DNA of 32,257 nt from Candidatus Gastranaerophilales bacterium (GTDB lineage: Bacteria > Cyanobacteriota > Vampirovibrionia > Gastranaerophilales > Gastranaerophilaceae). The notes under the pieces were generated by a model. It worked only from the letters and a program-made list of their open reading frames with translations, was not told the origin of the DNA and did not search any database. Positions within the stretch are counted from its first letter, which is position 1. The number at the start of each line of letters is the position of its first letter. Of this stretch, positions 1 to 7,595 are shown in pieces. The stretch lies in assembly GCA_947624265.1 (NCBI GenBank), contig CANQJQ010000007.1, positions 1 through 32,257 of the forward strand, written 5' to 3'. Made by a program: the position numbers and the translations under genes.

Positions 1-262
1 CATCTTGGAACCCAAACGCAATAGCAACAGGTCCTTTTAAAGTATCTGCAAGAATTTCAAAAGGTGTTCCTTTTGATGCTAATTTTGCCAAAGTATTTTT
101 AGTTACCATGTAGTCGCTATTTTCTTTTTGAAGGCTGCGGCGAAGATTTGTTATTTCTTCAACGGTCATCCCTCTGTATTCGGTAACTACTGCAACTTTA
201 GCCTTTGCAAAATTTTCTTTCATTGCTTCAACTTTTTCTTGTTTGAAGGCTTTTGTTGACAT
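1..262 (-). CDS. rplJ: 50S ribosomal protein L10, N-terminal part (runs off the left edge)
   Basis: Reverse-strand translation from ATG at 262 reads MSTKAFKQEKVEAMKENFAKAKVAVVTEYRGMTVEEITNLRRSLQKENSDYMVTKNTLAKLA..., typical L10; SD 'aaggag' upstream; preceded by an L10 leader. Confidence 0.93.
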   Translation of the reverse strand, partial: MSTKAFKQEKVEAMKENFAKAKVAVVTEYRGMTVEEITNLRRSLQKENSDYMVTKNTLAKLASKGTPFEILADTLKGPVAIAFGFQD

Positions 263-320
263 TTTGTGCTCCTTATTGTTGTAATTATCGACCTATTTTG
301 GCTTTCGCCCTGCGTAAACT

Positions 321-350
321 AAAAAAGATTTACGCTTAACCGTAAATCCT
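321..350 (-). terminator. Rho-independent terminator/attenuator between the L10 leader and rplJ
   Basis: On the minus strand: GATTTACG-GTTAAG-CGTAAATC-TTTTTT, perfect 8-bp stem plus U tract, inside the rplJ 5' UTR. Confidence 0.8.
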
Positions 351-401
351 CAACAATAATTATAAAAAACCAATCCAAATTGACTTATTTAATTTTGTTA
401 A

Positions 402-575
402 TCCTCGGCGGGGTATTATTTTAAGGTGATTAATCCGATTTTCTATTAATAAGACTGGCTGCTTACCTGATAATCAGACGGGCTTTCGCTTATAACCAAA
501 CCGACTTTTGTTTATAACCAAACGGGTTTTTATACAAGCTTTACGCCCCACCCCCTGCTGTCTACGGTTGTGAGT
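402..575 (-). ncRNA. Ribosomal protein L10 leader (autoregulatory 5' UTR of rplJ), expanded form
   Basis: Minus strand contains the L10-leader hallmark halves 'ACCGTAGACAGCAGGGGG' (~550-569) and 'ACCCCGCCGAGG' (~402-414), which can pair; located directly upstream of rplJ. Confidence 0.8.
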
Positions 576-649
576 CTAGTTTATATAAAACATGATAAAA
601 AAGCAATACATTTTTTATAATTTATTAAAAAAATTAAATTATAAGCTAT

Positions 650-678
650 TTGCAAAGTTATATCTTATCTGATACAAT
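650..678 (+). promoter_or_regulatory. Sigma70-type promoter for infC-rpmI-rplT
   Basis: TTGCAA (650-655), 17 bp, TACAAT (673-678); infC SD AGGAGG at 695-700. Confidence 0.65.
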
Positions 679-708
679 GATAGCGTTATAAAATAGGAGG
701 ATAGAAAA

Positions 709-1230
709 ATTAGCAGAGATAATAACCAGCCTAATGCTTTATTAAACGGCAATATTAGAGCAAGAGAAGTCAGATTGATTGACGATGAAGGCACAAATCA
801 TGGTGTAGTAGCAACCTCAAAAGCTCTTTTAATGGCAGAAGACAAAGGTCTGGATTTAGTTGTTGTATCTCCTAATCAAGAACCTCCTGTCGCTAAAATC
901 TTGGATTACGGCAAGTATAAATATGAAATAGAAAAACGTGCAAAGGAATCTAAGAAAAAACAGCATACTGTTGAAATAAAAGAAGTTAAAGTCAGATATA
1001 AAATTGATGTAAATGATTATAATGTAAAAATTAACAGTATTAAAAAATTTATTGCAAAAGGAAATAAAGTAAAAGTTGTTGTTATGCTCAGAGGCAGAGA
1101 AATGCAGCACAGCCATTTGGCTTATGATTTAGCTAACAGATTTCTTACAGACTTAGAAGGTGAAAAAATGACTGTTGAGAAAAAACCTTCTATGGATGGC
1201 AGAAATGTTGTTACTATTTTGGCGCCATAA
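709..1230 (+). CDS. infC: Translation initiation factor IF-3, AUU start codon
   Basis: The ORF track begins at an internal TTG; in-frame ATT at 709 sits 8 nt after AGGAGG and gives M(I)SRDNNQPNALLNGNIRAREVRLIDDEG..., the canonical IF-3 N-terminus. Confidence 0.93.
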   Translation: MSRDNNQPNALLNGNIRAREVRLIDDEGTNHGVVATSKALLMAEDKGLDLVVVSPNQEPPVAKILDYGKYKYEIEKRAKESKKKQHTVEIKEVKVRYKIDVNDYNVKINSIKKFIAKGNKVKVVVMLRGREMQHSHLAYDLANRFLTDLEGEKMTVEKKPSMDGRNVVTILAP

Positions 1231-1343
1231 TTGACGCTTGCATATAAACTTGTTTGTTTTAAAATAAATTTATAAGGTTTGAAAATGCGGAGGCATGTCG
1301 CATAATCGACCGTTTATAAGTCAATGAAAAAAGGAGAAAAACG

Positions 1344-1550
1344 ATGCCTAAAATGAAAACACACCGCAGCGGCGCTAAAAGGTATAAAATTACTGCCGGC
1401 GGTAAAATTTTAAGAAGACAAGCAGGTAAAGGCCACTTGCTCCAGCACAAAAGTGCTTCAAGAAAAAGAAAACTTTCTTCTATGGTTGAGGTTTCTGCAA
1501 CACACAGAAACTTGGTACTTAAAGAACTTCCTTATGCGAAGTGCAGGTAA
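1344..1550 (+). CDS. rpmI: 50S ribosomal protein L35
   Basis: MPKMKTHRSGAKRYKITAGGKILRRQAGKGHLLQHKS...; classic infC-rpmI-rplT order. Confidence 0.96.
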   Translation: MPKMKTHRSGAKRYKITAGGKILRRQAGKGHLLQHKSASRKRKLSSMVEVSATHRNLVLKELPYAKCR

Positions 1551-1578
1551 TTAGAATTTAAGAAGAAAGGAAATAATT

Positions 1579-1929
1579 ATGAGAGTTAAACGTGGTAACG
1601 TCTTAAGAAAAAGACATAAGAAAATTTTAAAATTAGCTAAAGGCTTTAAAGGCGCAAGAAGCAGAATATTTAAAGTAGCTAACACTGCTGTTATGAAAAA
1701 ACTTAAATATCAATACAGAGACAGACGTCATTTAAAAAGAAATATGCGCCGTCTTTGGATTGTAAGAATTAATGCTGCAGTCAGACAACATGGATTAAGC
1801 TATTCTAAGTTTATGAATGCTCTTAAAAGAACTAATGTTGTTGTTAACAGAAAAATGCTTGCAGATTTAGCCGTTAATGAGCCTGAGGCTTTCGCAATTG
1901 TTGTAGATGCTGCTAAATCAGTAAAATAA
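1579..1929 (+). CDS. rplT: 50S ribosomal protein L20
   Basis: [50 protein letters not shown]..., typical L20. Confidence 0.96.
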   Translation: MRVKRGNVLRKRHKKILKLAKGFKGARSRIFKVANTAVMKKLKYQYRDRRHLKRNMRRLWIVRINAAVRQHGLSYSKFMNALKRTNVVVNRKMLADLAVNEPEAFAIVVDAAKSVK

Positions 1930-1944
1930 CAACTTTAATTAAAC

Positions 1945-1976
1945 AAAAAAAGTCCCTTTTTAAAGGGACTTTTTTG
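1945..1976 (+). terminator. Rho-independent terminator after rplT
   Basis: AAAAAAAGTCCCTTTTTAAAGGGACTTTTTT hairpin with flanking A/T tracts. Confidence 0.9.
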
Positions 1977-2029
1977 TTGTTAAGATTTTTAAATAAACAA
2001 ATGTAAATATATAAAAATTATATATGTTA

Positions 2030-2138
2030 TATATAAATTATTTTGGGAATTTTAAATATATAAGCAATTTAACTTACTTATTTTCCTTCACTCCTTTTCT
2101 CCATAACAAGACTGTGGTCGCTACGCGACCTTTTTTTT
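2030..2138 (+). ncRNA. Candidate small RNA with CU-rich tract and terminator (5' end uncertain)
   Basis: No CDS; 'aacttacttattttccttcactccttttctcc' (2071-2102), then a GC hairpin and T8; separated from rplT by its own terminator; TATA-rich sequence upstream. Confidence 0.35.
2116..2138 (+). terminator. Rho-independent terminator with no upstream CDS of its own
   Basis: GGTCGC-TAC-GCGACC-TTTTTTTT. Confidence 0.75.
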
Positions 2139-2141
2139 GCG

Positions 2142-2409
2142 CCGGCATAGCCGGTTTATGGTTTAGCTTGAATATAATAAGTCAGACTAAATATAAAGCT
2201 GCCGCTACAGCCCGGCATAGCCGGTTTATAGTTTGGCTCAAATATAATAGTTAGACCAATTTTGAAGCTGCCGCTGCAGCCCGGCATAGCCGGTTTATAG
2301 TTTGGTTTAATATAATAAGTTAGACCAAATATAAAGCTGCCGCTACAGCCCGGCATAGCCGATTTATAGTTTGGCTCGAATATAATGAGTTAGACTAACT
2401 ATAAAGCTA
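2142..2409. repeat. Four tandem copies of a 69-70 bp palindrome-containing repeat
   Basis: 'ccggcatagcc' starts at 2142, 2212, 2281 and 2350 (periods 70, 69, 69); each unit carries 'tttat(a/g)gttt(a/g)g...ac(c/t)aa...ataaagct' (spacing variable; third unit arm diverged), and the first three carry 'gctgccgct(a/g)cagc'. Confidence 0.9.
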
Positions 2410-2466
2410 TAAATACAACAATCCTTCCAAAATATTTTGGAAGGACAAAAATTATTTTATTTAAGA

Positions 2467-2733
2467 TTACATATCCATCGAAAAGGTTGTTGTAGGTTGA
2501 CCCTCTCGCATGACTTGCCCGAGCGTATATATTTGGGCTTGATATTTTTTTATTTCTCCTGCTATTTCGCCTGAAAAAACCCTGTCATTTTCTTCTAAAT
2601 AATCAACAAACGGATTTACGGTAATGTTTTCAAGTTCTTGTTTTGCAACTTTTTTAACTTCCTCAATGGTTTTTTTAGGAAGTGTAATATTTAATCCGAA
2701 CGGATTTTTTGATATGATTTGGTTATTGGGCAT
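2467..2733 (-). CDS. Hypothetical protein, 88 aa
   Basis: ORF with SD-like 'aaaggaatt' upstream of ATG (MPNNQIISKNPFGLNITLPKKTIEEVKKVAKQELENITVNPFVDYLEENDRVF...); coherent charged composition; no family recognised. Confidence 0.6.
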   Translation of the reverse strand: MPNNQIISKNPFGLNITLPKKTIEEVKKVAKQELENITVNPFVDYLEENDRVFSGEIAGEIKKYQAQIYTLGQVMREGQPTTTFSMDM

Positions 2734-2941
2734 AGTAATTCCTTTTATATTCTGTATATCGGAATAATTTAATTAAACTTTAATGTTTTACCTGATTATG
2801 TAAACAAAATATAAAGTAATGTTACGGTAATATTTTTTTGATAAAATAAAAAACGGCAAAATTTTAGTGTAACAAAATTTATGGCATGGTAGCAAAAAAA
2901 ATTTTGACATACATTAAGATTAGAGAAAAGATAAGTAGTAT

Positions 2942-4591
2942 ATGATAACAAAAGTAGATAATTCTTTAATACCAAGACAATTAGCCGAAAAAAATATTAA
3001 AGAAAACCAAAGTTTTAAAGGGATACCGGTTCCTGTTTTAGGCGGGTTACGTGCCTTAAATAACAGTCCGGCTATTGGTGCTTGCGCTGTCGATTTATGT
3101 TCTATGGTTATTCCGAGAACTGTAATTGAAATGAAGAATAGAGGCAAGCAATCAGGGATTGAAACATTTTTCAGAGAAGGGACAAGTTGTTTTATCCATG
3201 CTTGTGTAGGTTTAATCGGTTTAGGTGCAGCTACTTTAGTTTCAGGTAAGTTTAATAAGAATTTTAATATAAAAGCCCAAAATATTTTTGCAAGTGCAGA
3301 TACAATAAAAAATATGTCTAATTTATGGCAGGGTGCTAACGGGCAAACTAAACAATATTTTGAAGGTTTTGTTCAAAGTATAAAAGGTCTTAACGGACAG
3401 GCATGGAATAGTGTTTCCGCTGAGGCAAAAGGCGAAATTGTTGACGGTTTGGTAGCATTATCCGATAAAATGAAGCAGGTTTCCTTAACGAAAGGCGATG
3501 CAAAAGTAAAATTAGCTAAAGAAGCTAAAGAATTAAAAACTTTAATTATTTCTAAAATTACTAAAGACACAGGGGCTCAAGCTTCTTTTAAATTAAAAAC
3601 GGCACAAGAAGGAGTTAAAGAGGTTTCTTCAAGTTTATCCGAACTTGTTGATAATGCTGTTTCTCTTTCTAATTCTTTTAAAGGTAAATCACTTGATTCA
3701 ATCGGTTCCTTTGCGAAAGCGCTTACAAAAAATAAAACAGTTTCAACTGTTTTAGGGTTGGGTATTTGTGCTGCTTTATGTATGTCAGTACAGCCTATTA
3801 ACAGGTGGTTAACAAAAAAACGTACAGGTAAAGACGGTTTTGTTGGTGTTGAAAATAAACAAAGCGATAAATCTAAAGGATTTAAAAGAGCTAAAACAGC
3901 TTTAGGTATTGCGTTCCCGTTACTTGCCATAAGAACGATAGGAAAACCTTCAAATCTGATTTCAAATGTTCAATTTAACAGTAAAATTCCTTCGATTAAT
4001 CAATTTAAATTACTTTACGGACTTACAATCGGCTCAAGATTTATGTCGGCAAGAGACAGCAATGAACTTAGAGAATCCGTAATAAAAGATACTTTAGGAT
4101 TTACAAACTGGCTGATTCTTGGCGGTATGGTTTCTAAACTTACGGCAAGAGCTTGGGGTGGAAAAGAGCTTATTAATAATCCTATTGCTCAAGACGGTGC
4201 AAAAAAAGGTGCTAAGTATGCGTTTAACTGGCTGACGAAAGCTTCTGTTAAATCTTTTGATGAAGTACTTTTACCTAAGGCTAAAGATATAGCTAAAGAT
4301 GGTAAAATGCTGAAATTCTCTGAAATGTTTAAAAATGCCGCACCGGATGTTAAAAAGAAAATATTTAAGCTGGCGGGTTCTCAAATCGCAGGTTATTTAT
4401 ATTCGGGTATTGTTTTAGGTGTGGGTATTGCTAAGCTGAATATATTTATTACAAAGCAGGTTCAGGCAAAAAGAGATGCTAAAGAACAAATGGTTAAAAA
4501 GGTTACAGCTCCTGCTTTTGACAAAATTGATTTAGAATATATTAACAAAATGGATAATAAATCTAATTCGGTGTTCAAAGATTTTAATTAA
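2942..4591 (+). CDS. Hypothetical protein, 549 aa, with several hydrophobic/glycine-rich segments
   Basis: Long ORF, coding-like composition; segments such as FIHACVGLIGLGAATLV, VSTVLGLGICAALCMSV, LYSGIVLGVGIAKLNIFI; family not recognised. Confidence 0.85.
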   Translation: MITKVDNSLIPRQLAEKNIKENQSFKGIPVPVLGGLRALNNSPAIGACAVDLCSMVIPRTVIEMKNRGKQSGIETFFREGTSCFIHACVGLIGLGAATLVSGKFNKNFNIKAQNIFASADTIKNMSNLWQGANGQTKQYFEGFVQSIKGLNGQAWNSVSAEAKGEIVDGLVALSDKMKQVSLTKGDAKVKLAKEAKELKTLIISKITKDTGAQASFKLKTAQEGVKEVSSSLSELVDNAVSLSNSFKGKSLDSIGSFAKALTKNKTVSTVLGLGICAALCMSVQPINRWLTKKRTGKDGFVGVENKQSDKSKGFKRAKTALGIAFPLLAIRTIGKPSNLISNVQFNSKIPSINQFKLLYGLTIGSRFMSARDSNELRESVIKDTLGFTNWLILGGMVSKLTARAWGGKELINNPIAQDGAKKGAKYAFNWLTKASVKSFDEVLLPKAKDIAKDGKMLKFSEMFKNAAPDVKKKIFKLAGSQIAGYLYSGIVLGVGIAKLNIFITKQVQAKRDAKEQMVKKVTAPAFDKIDLEYINKMDNKSNSVFKDFN

Positions 4592-4602
4592 TTTGTTATA
4601 AT
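4574..4602 (+). promoter_or_regulatory. Promoter for the CCA-adding enzyme, placed for a leaderless transcript
   Basis: TTCAAA (4574-4579), 17 bp, TATAAT (4597-4602), 6 nt, ATG (4609); no SD. Confidence 0.55.
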
Positions 4603-4608
4603 TCCGTA

Positions 4609-5808
4609 ATGGGTATTTTATTAGAAAAAAAATTTAAAAAATTTATTCCCGAACTTTATAAGTCTGTTATTGATAGTGCGGTTGATGTTGCGCAGCAGAA
4701 TAATATTAAATTATATTTAATTGGCGGAGCCGTCAGAGATTTAATTTTGGGTAATCCGTTTAAAGATATTGATATTACGGTTGAAGCTGATGCAATAAAT
4801 TTTGCAAATGTTTTAAAAAGCCAATTAAATTGTAAAATTATTTCGGTTCAAGAAAATCTTAGAACTGCAAAAATTGAATTTGGTAACGGAGTACAAATTG
4901 ATTTCGCTTCTACCAGACAAGAAAAATATATTGCTTCGGGTGTTTTACCTGTTGCTTTTAATTTTGGTTGTGAACTTGAAAAAGATGTAAAAAGACGTGA
5001 TTTTACTATAAATACTTTAGCCTTTTTATTAAACGGAGTTGATAAATATAAGTTGATAGACTATTGCGAAGGATTTGCCGATTTAAAAAGCGGAAAAATT
5101 AAAATTTTACATTCAAAAAGTTTTATTGATGATCCTTCAAGAATAATTAGGGCTTTAAAATTCATGGTCAGATTGGATTTTAAACTTGACAGTAATACTC
5201 AAAAATTAATGAAGGATTATTTATCCGAACCATTGAAAAAAATTCCGCTTGAACGTGTCAAAAATGAGTTGTTTCAGTATTTTGAAATACCAAAAAAAGG
5301 ATTGTATAAGTATATTATTGATTATAAAGTATATAAATTATTTGGGAATAATCCTATTACTAAATTTGAAGAAAAGGATTTAAGTAATTTTAAAAATGAA
5401 GAATTACAATTTATTTATTTTGCTTTTCTTGTTTTAAATTCCGAATATGAAGAGGAAAGATTTAACTTAACTTCACGCGAAAGAAAAATTTTAGATGAAA
5501 TAAAGCAGCTTTTGGCTAATGATATTCAAGTAAAAGATGATTTTGAAATTTATAAAAAATATAATCAAAAACAAGAACTTGCCATAAAAATATATTATTT
5601 AATAACAAAAGATGAAACAGTAATAAGATATAGTAATGTTTTATCGGCTGTAAAAGTATTAATAAACGGAGATGACCTTATAAAGTTAGGATTAAAGCCT
5701 TCAAAAGATTTTTCTTTAATATTTGAAGCTGTTTTAAAAGAAAAGCTTAAAGGGAAAATAAAATCAAAAGAAGAAGAAATTAATTTTGCAAAAAAATGGA
5801 GCAGATAA
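4609..5808 (+). CDS. CCA tRNA nucleotidyltransferase / poly(A) polymerase family protein
   Basis: LYLIGGAVRDLILGNPFKDIDITVEADA (class II nucleotidyltransferase GG-VRD-DiDi motif), KRRDFTINTLAF, DDPSRIIRALKF. Confidence 0.92.
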   Translation: MGILLEKKFKKFIPELYKSVIDSAVDVAQQNNIKLYLIGGAVRDLILGNPFKDIDITVEADAINFANVLKSQLNCKIISVQENLRTAKIEFGNGVQIDFASTRQEKYIASGVLPVAFNFGCELEKDVKRRDFTINTLAFLLNGVDKYKLIDYCEGFADLKSGKIKILHSKSFIDDPSRIIRALKFMVRLDFKLDSNTQKLMKDYLSEPLKKIPLERVKNELFQYFEIPKKGLYKYIIDYKVYKLFGNNPITKFEEKDLSNFKNEELQFIYFAFLVLNSEYEEERFNLTSRERKILDEIKQLLANDIQVKDDFEIYKKYNQKQELAIKIYYLITKDETVIRYSNVLSAVKVLINGDDLIKLGLKPSKDFSLIFEAVLKEKLKGKIKSKEEEINFAKKWSR

Positions 5809-5830
5809 ATTCTGCTCCATTTAAATTTTT
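5793..5830. terminator. Bidirectional terminator between convergent CCA enzyme and metK
   Basis: AAATGGAGCAGA-TAAAT-TCTGCTCCATTT with A tract 5' and T tract 3'; the left arm overlaps the last codons of the CCA enzyme. Confidence 0.8.
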
Positions 5831-5832
5831 TA

Positions 5833-7104
5833 TTAAACATTTGCGTTCATACATAATGCTTGTTCTTTAAGCAATTGAGCTTTATCGGTATGCTCCCACG
5901 GAACATCAAAATCAGTTCTGCCCAAATGACCGTATGCCGCAAGTCTTTGATAGAATTTACCGCCGTTTTTCTTTGGTAAGTTTCTTAAGTCAAATTGATT
6001 AATAATAGCGATAGGTCTTAAATCAAAGTTGTCTTGGACAAGTTTCATAATGTGGTCGTCAGAAATTTTGCCCGTGCCGAATGTTTCAACAAAAATGGAA
6101 ACAGGCTGAGCTACACCGATGGCATAAGCAAGTTCTATTTCGCATTTATCAGCTAAGCCTGCCGCTACTATGTTTTTAGCAACATATCTTGCTGCGTATG
6201 CTGCAGAACGGTCAACTTTTGTCGGGTCTTTACCTGAAAATGCACCGCCGCCGTGTCTTGAATAACCGCCATATGTATCTACTATTATTTTTCTGCCCGT
6301 TAAGCCTGCATCTCCCTGAGGACCTCCTATTACAAATCTTCCTGAAGGATTAATTAAGTATTTTGTTGAGCTGTCAGGTTTTAGCTGTTCTTTTTCAAAT
6401 ACATAATTAATTACATGCTTAATCATGTCATTTTTTATTGTTTCCTGAATAATTTTATTATCGCTTGACCCGTTGATAACTTCATCATGCTGGGTTGAAA
6501 TAACAATGGTGTCAATTCTTACGGGTTTATCATTTTCATATTCAACGGTAACCTGAGATTTGCCGTCAGGACGAAGGTAGTCTAAAATTCCTTGTTTTCT
6601 TACCTGAGCAAGTCTGTATGATAATTTATGAGCTAAACTGATAGGTAATGGCATTAATTCAGGTGTTTCGTTGCAGGCAAATCCGAACATAATACCCTGA
6701 TCGCCGGCTCCGATATTATTTGTTTCATCTGCTGAGGTTGATGCATTATTATCTCTTGTTTCAAAAGCTTTGTTAACTCCGCCTGCTATATCGGTTGATT
6801 GTTCATCTATACTTGTTATAACTGCGCAGGTTTTACTGTCAAATCCTCCTGAAGATTTCCCTGTATAACCTATGTTTTCTATTGTTGTTCTAACTACATG
6901 CGGAATATCAACATAACAAGATGAAGTTATTTCTCCCGCAACCAAAACCATACCTGTTGTAACAGATGTTTCTGCCGCAACTCTTGATTTTGAATCTTGT
7001 GTTAAAAATTCATCCAAAATAGCATCGGATATTTGATCGCAAACTTTGTCAGGATGACCTTCCGTTACGGATTCTGATGTAAATAAATATTTTTTTGAAC
7101 TCAT
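5833..7104 (-). CDS. metK: S-adenosylmethionine synthetase
   Basis: [31 protein letters not shown]..., [64 protein letters not shown]. Confidence 0.98.
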   Translation of the reverse strand: MSSKKYLFTSESVTEGHPDKVCDQISDAILDEFLTQDSKSRVAAETSVTTGMVLVAGEITSSCYVDIPHVVRTTIENIGYTGKSSGGFDSKTCAVITSIDEQSTDIAGGVNKAFETRDNNASTSADETNNIGAGDQGIMFGFACNETPELMPLPISLAHKLSYRLAQVRKQGILDYLRPDGKSQVTVEYENDKPVRIDTIVISTQHDEVINGSSDNKIIQETIKNDMIKHVINYVFEKEQLKPDSSTKYLINPSGRFVIGGPQGDAGLTGRKIIVDTYGGYSRHGGGAFSGKDPTKVDRSAAYAARYVAKNIVAAGLADKCEIELAYAIGVAQPVSIFVETFGTGKISDDHIMKLVQDNFDLRPIAIINQFDLRNLPKKNGGKFYQRLAAYGHLGRTDFDVPWEHTDKAQLLKEQALCMNANV

Positions 7105-7185
7105 ATTCGGCTCTCTTTCATGACCTTTTATACTACTTTTATAAATTTTACTTTTAAAATATTATCAAGTCAAATTAAAAGCTAT

Positions 7186-7218
7186 AAAAAAAAACCGCGA
7201 TTTCCGCGGTTTTTTTTA
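7186..7218. terminator. Terminator after rpsO (bidirectional sequence)
   Basis: AAAAAACCGCG-ATTTC-CGCGGTTTTTTTT. Confidence 0.85.
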
Positions 7219-7229
7219 TTTGGGTTAAA

Positions 7230-7505
7230 CTATTTTGCTTCTCTTATTTTGAGTGCTTTAATTAATTTTCTGTAATCATCAAGATTTCTTTCTTTTAAGT
7301 ATGACAGAAGTCTTTTTCTTTTTCCTACCATCATTAAAAGACCGCGTCTGCCTTGAAAATCTTTTGGATTAGATTTTAAGTGTTCGGTTAATTCTGTAAT
7401 TTTTTCTGTTAATAAAGCGATTTGGGTTTCTACGCTTCCTGTATCTTGGGCATTTTTACCGTATTTTTCAACGATTTTTGCTTTGTTCTTTAAATTTATT
7501 GCCAT
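7230..7505 (-). CDS. rpsO: 30S ribosomal protein S15
   Basis: [70 protein letters not shown]...; start trimmed from the ORF track (7586) to the SD-preceded ATG. Confidence 0.95.
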   Translation of the reverse strand: MAINLKNKAKIVEKYGKNAQDTGSVETQIALLTEKITELTEHLKSNPKDFQGRRGLLMMVGKRKRLLSYLKERNLDDYRKLIKALKIREAK

Positions 7506-7557
7506 TCTCTTTTCCTTTTTTATTATGTGACTTGGTGGTGGGTAAGTCTTTTGCATT

Positions 7558-7586
7558 ATCATAATAAGAAGAAAATAATATTTCAA
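7558..7586 (-). promoter_or_regulatory. Promoter for rpsO
   Basis: Minus strand TTGAAA, 17 bp, TATGAT, ~50 nt upstream of the rpsO ATG. Confidence 0.55.
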
Positions 7587-7595
7587 GTACTATGC

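Noticed and set aside
856-1116. Antisense ORF within infC
   Set aside because: Fully antisense to a conserved gene, low-complexity Phe/Tyr-rich translation from AT-rich DNA.
2156-2356. Minus-strand ORF with 23-aa repeat (MPGCSGSF...PNYKPA)
   Set aside because: It is a by-product of the 69-bp repeat period (divisible by 3); no SD, one period is 70 bp, and the DNA shows structure-type compensation rather than coding bias.
2142-2409. CRISPR array
   Set aside because: Units are contiguous 69/70-bp repeats without unique spacers, and no cas genes are visible.
7105-7185. SAM riboswitch upstream of metK
   Set aside because: Only ~80 nt, AT-rich, between metK and the rpsO terminator; no recognisable SAM-I/SAM-II core.
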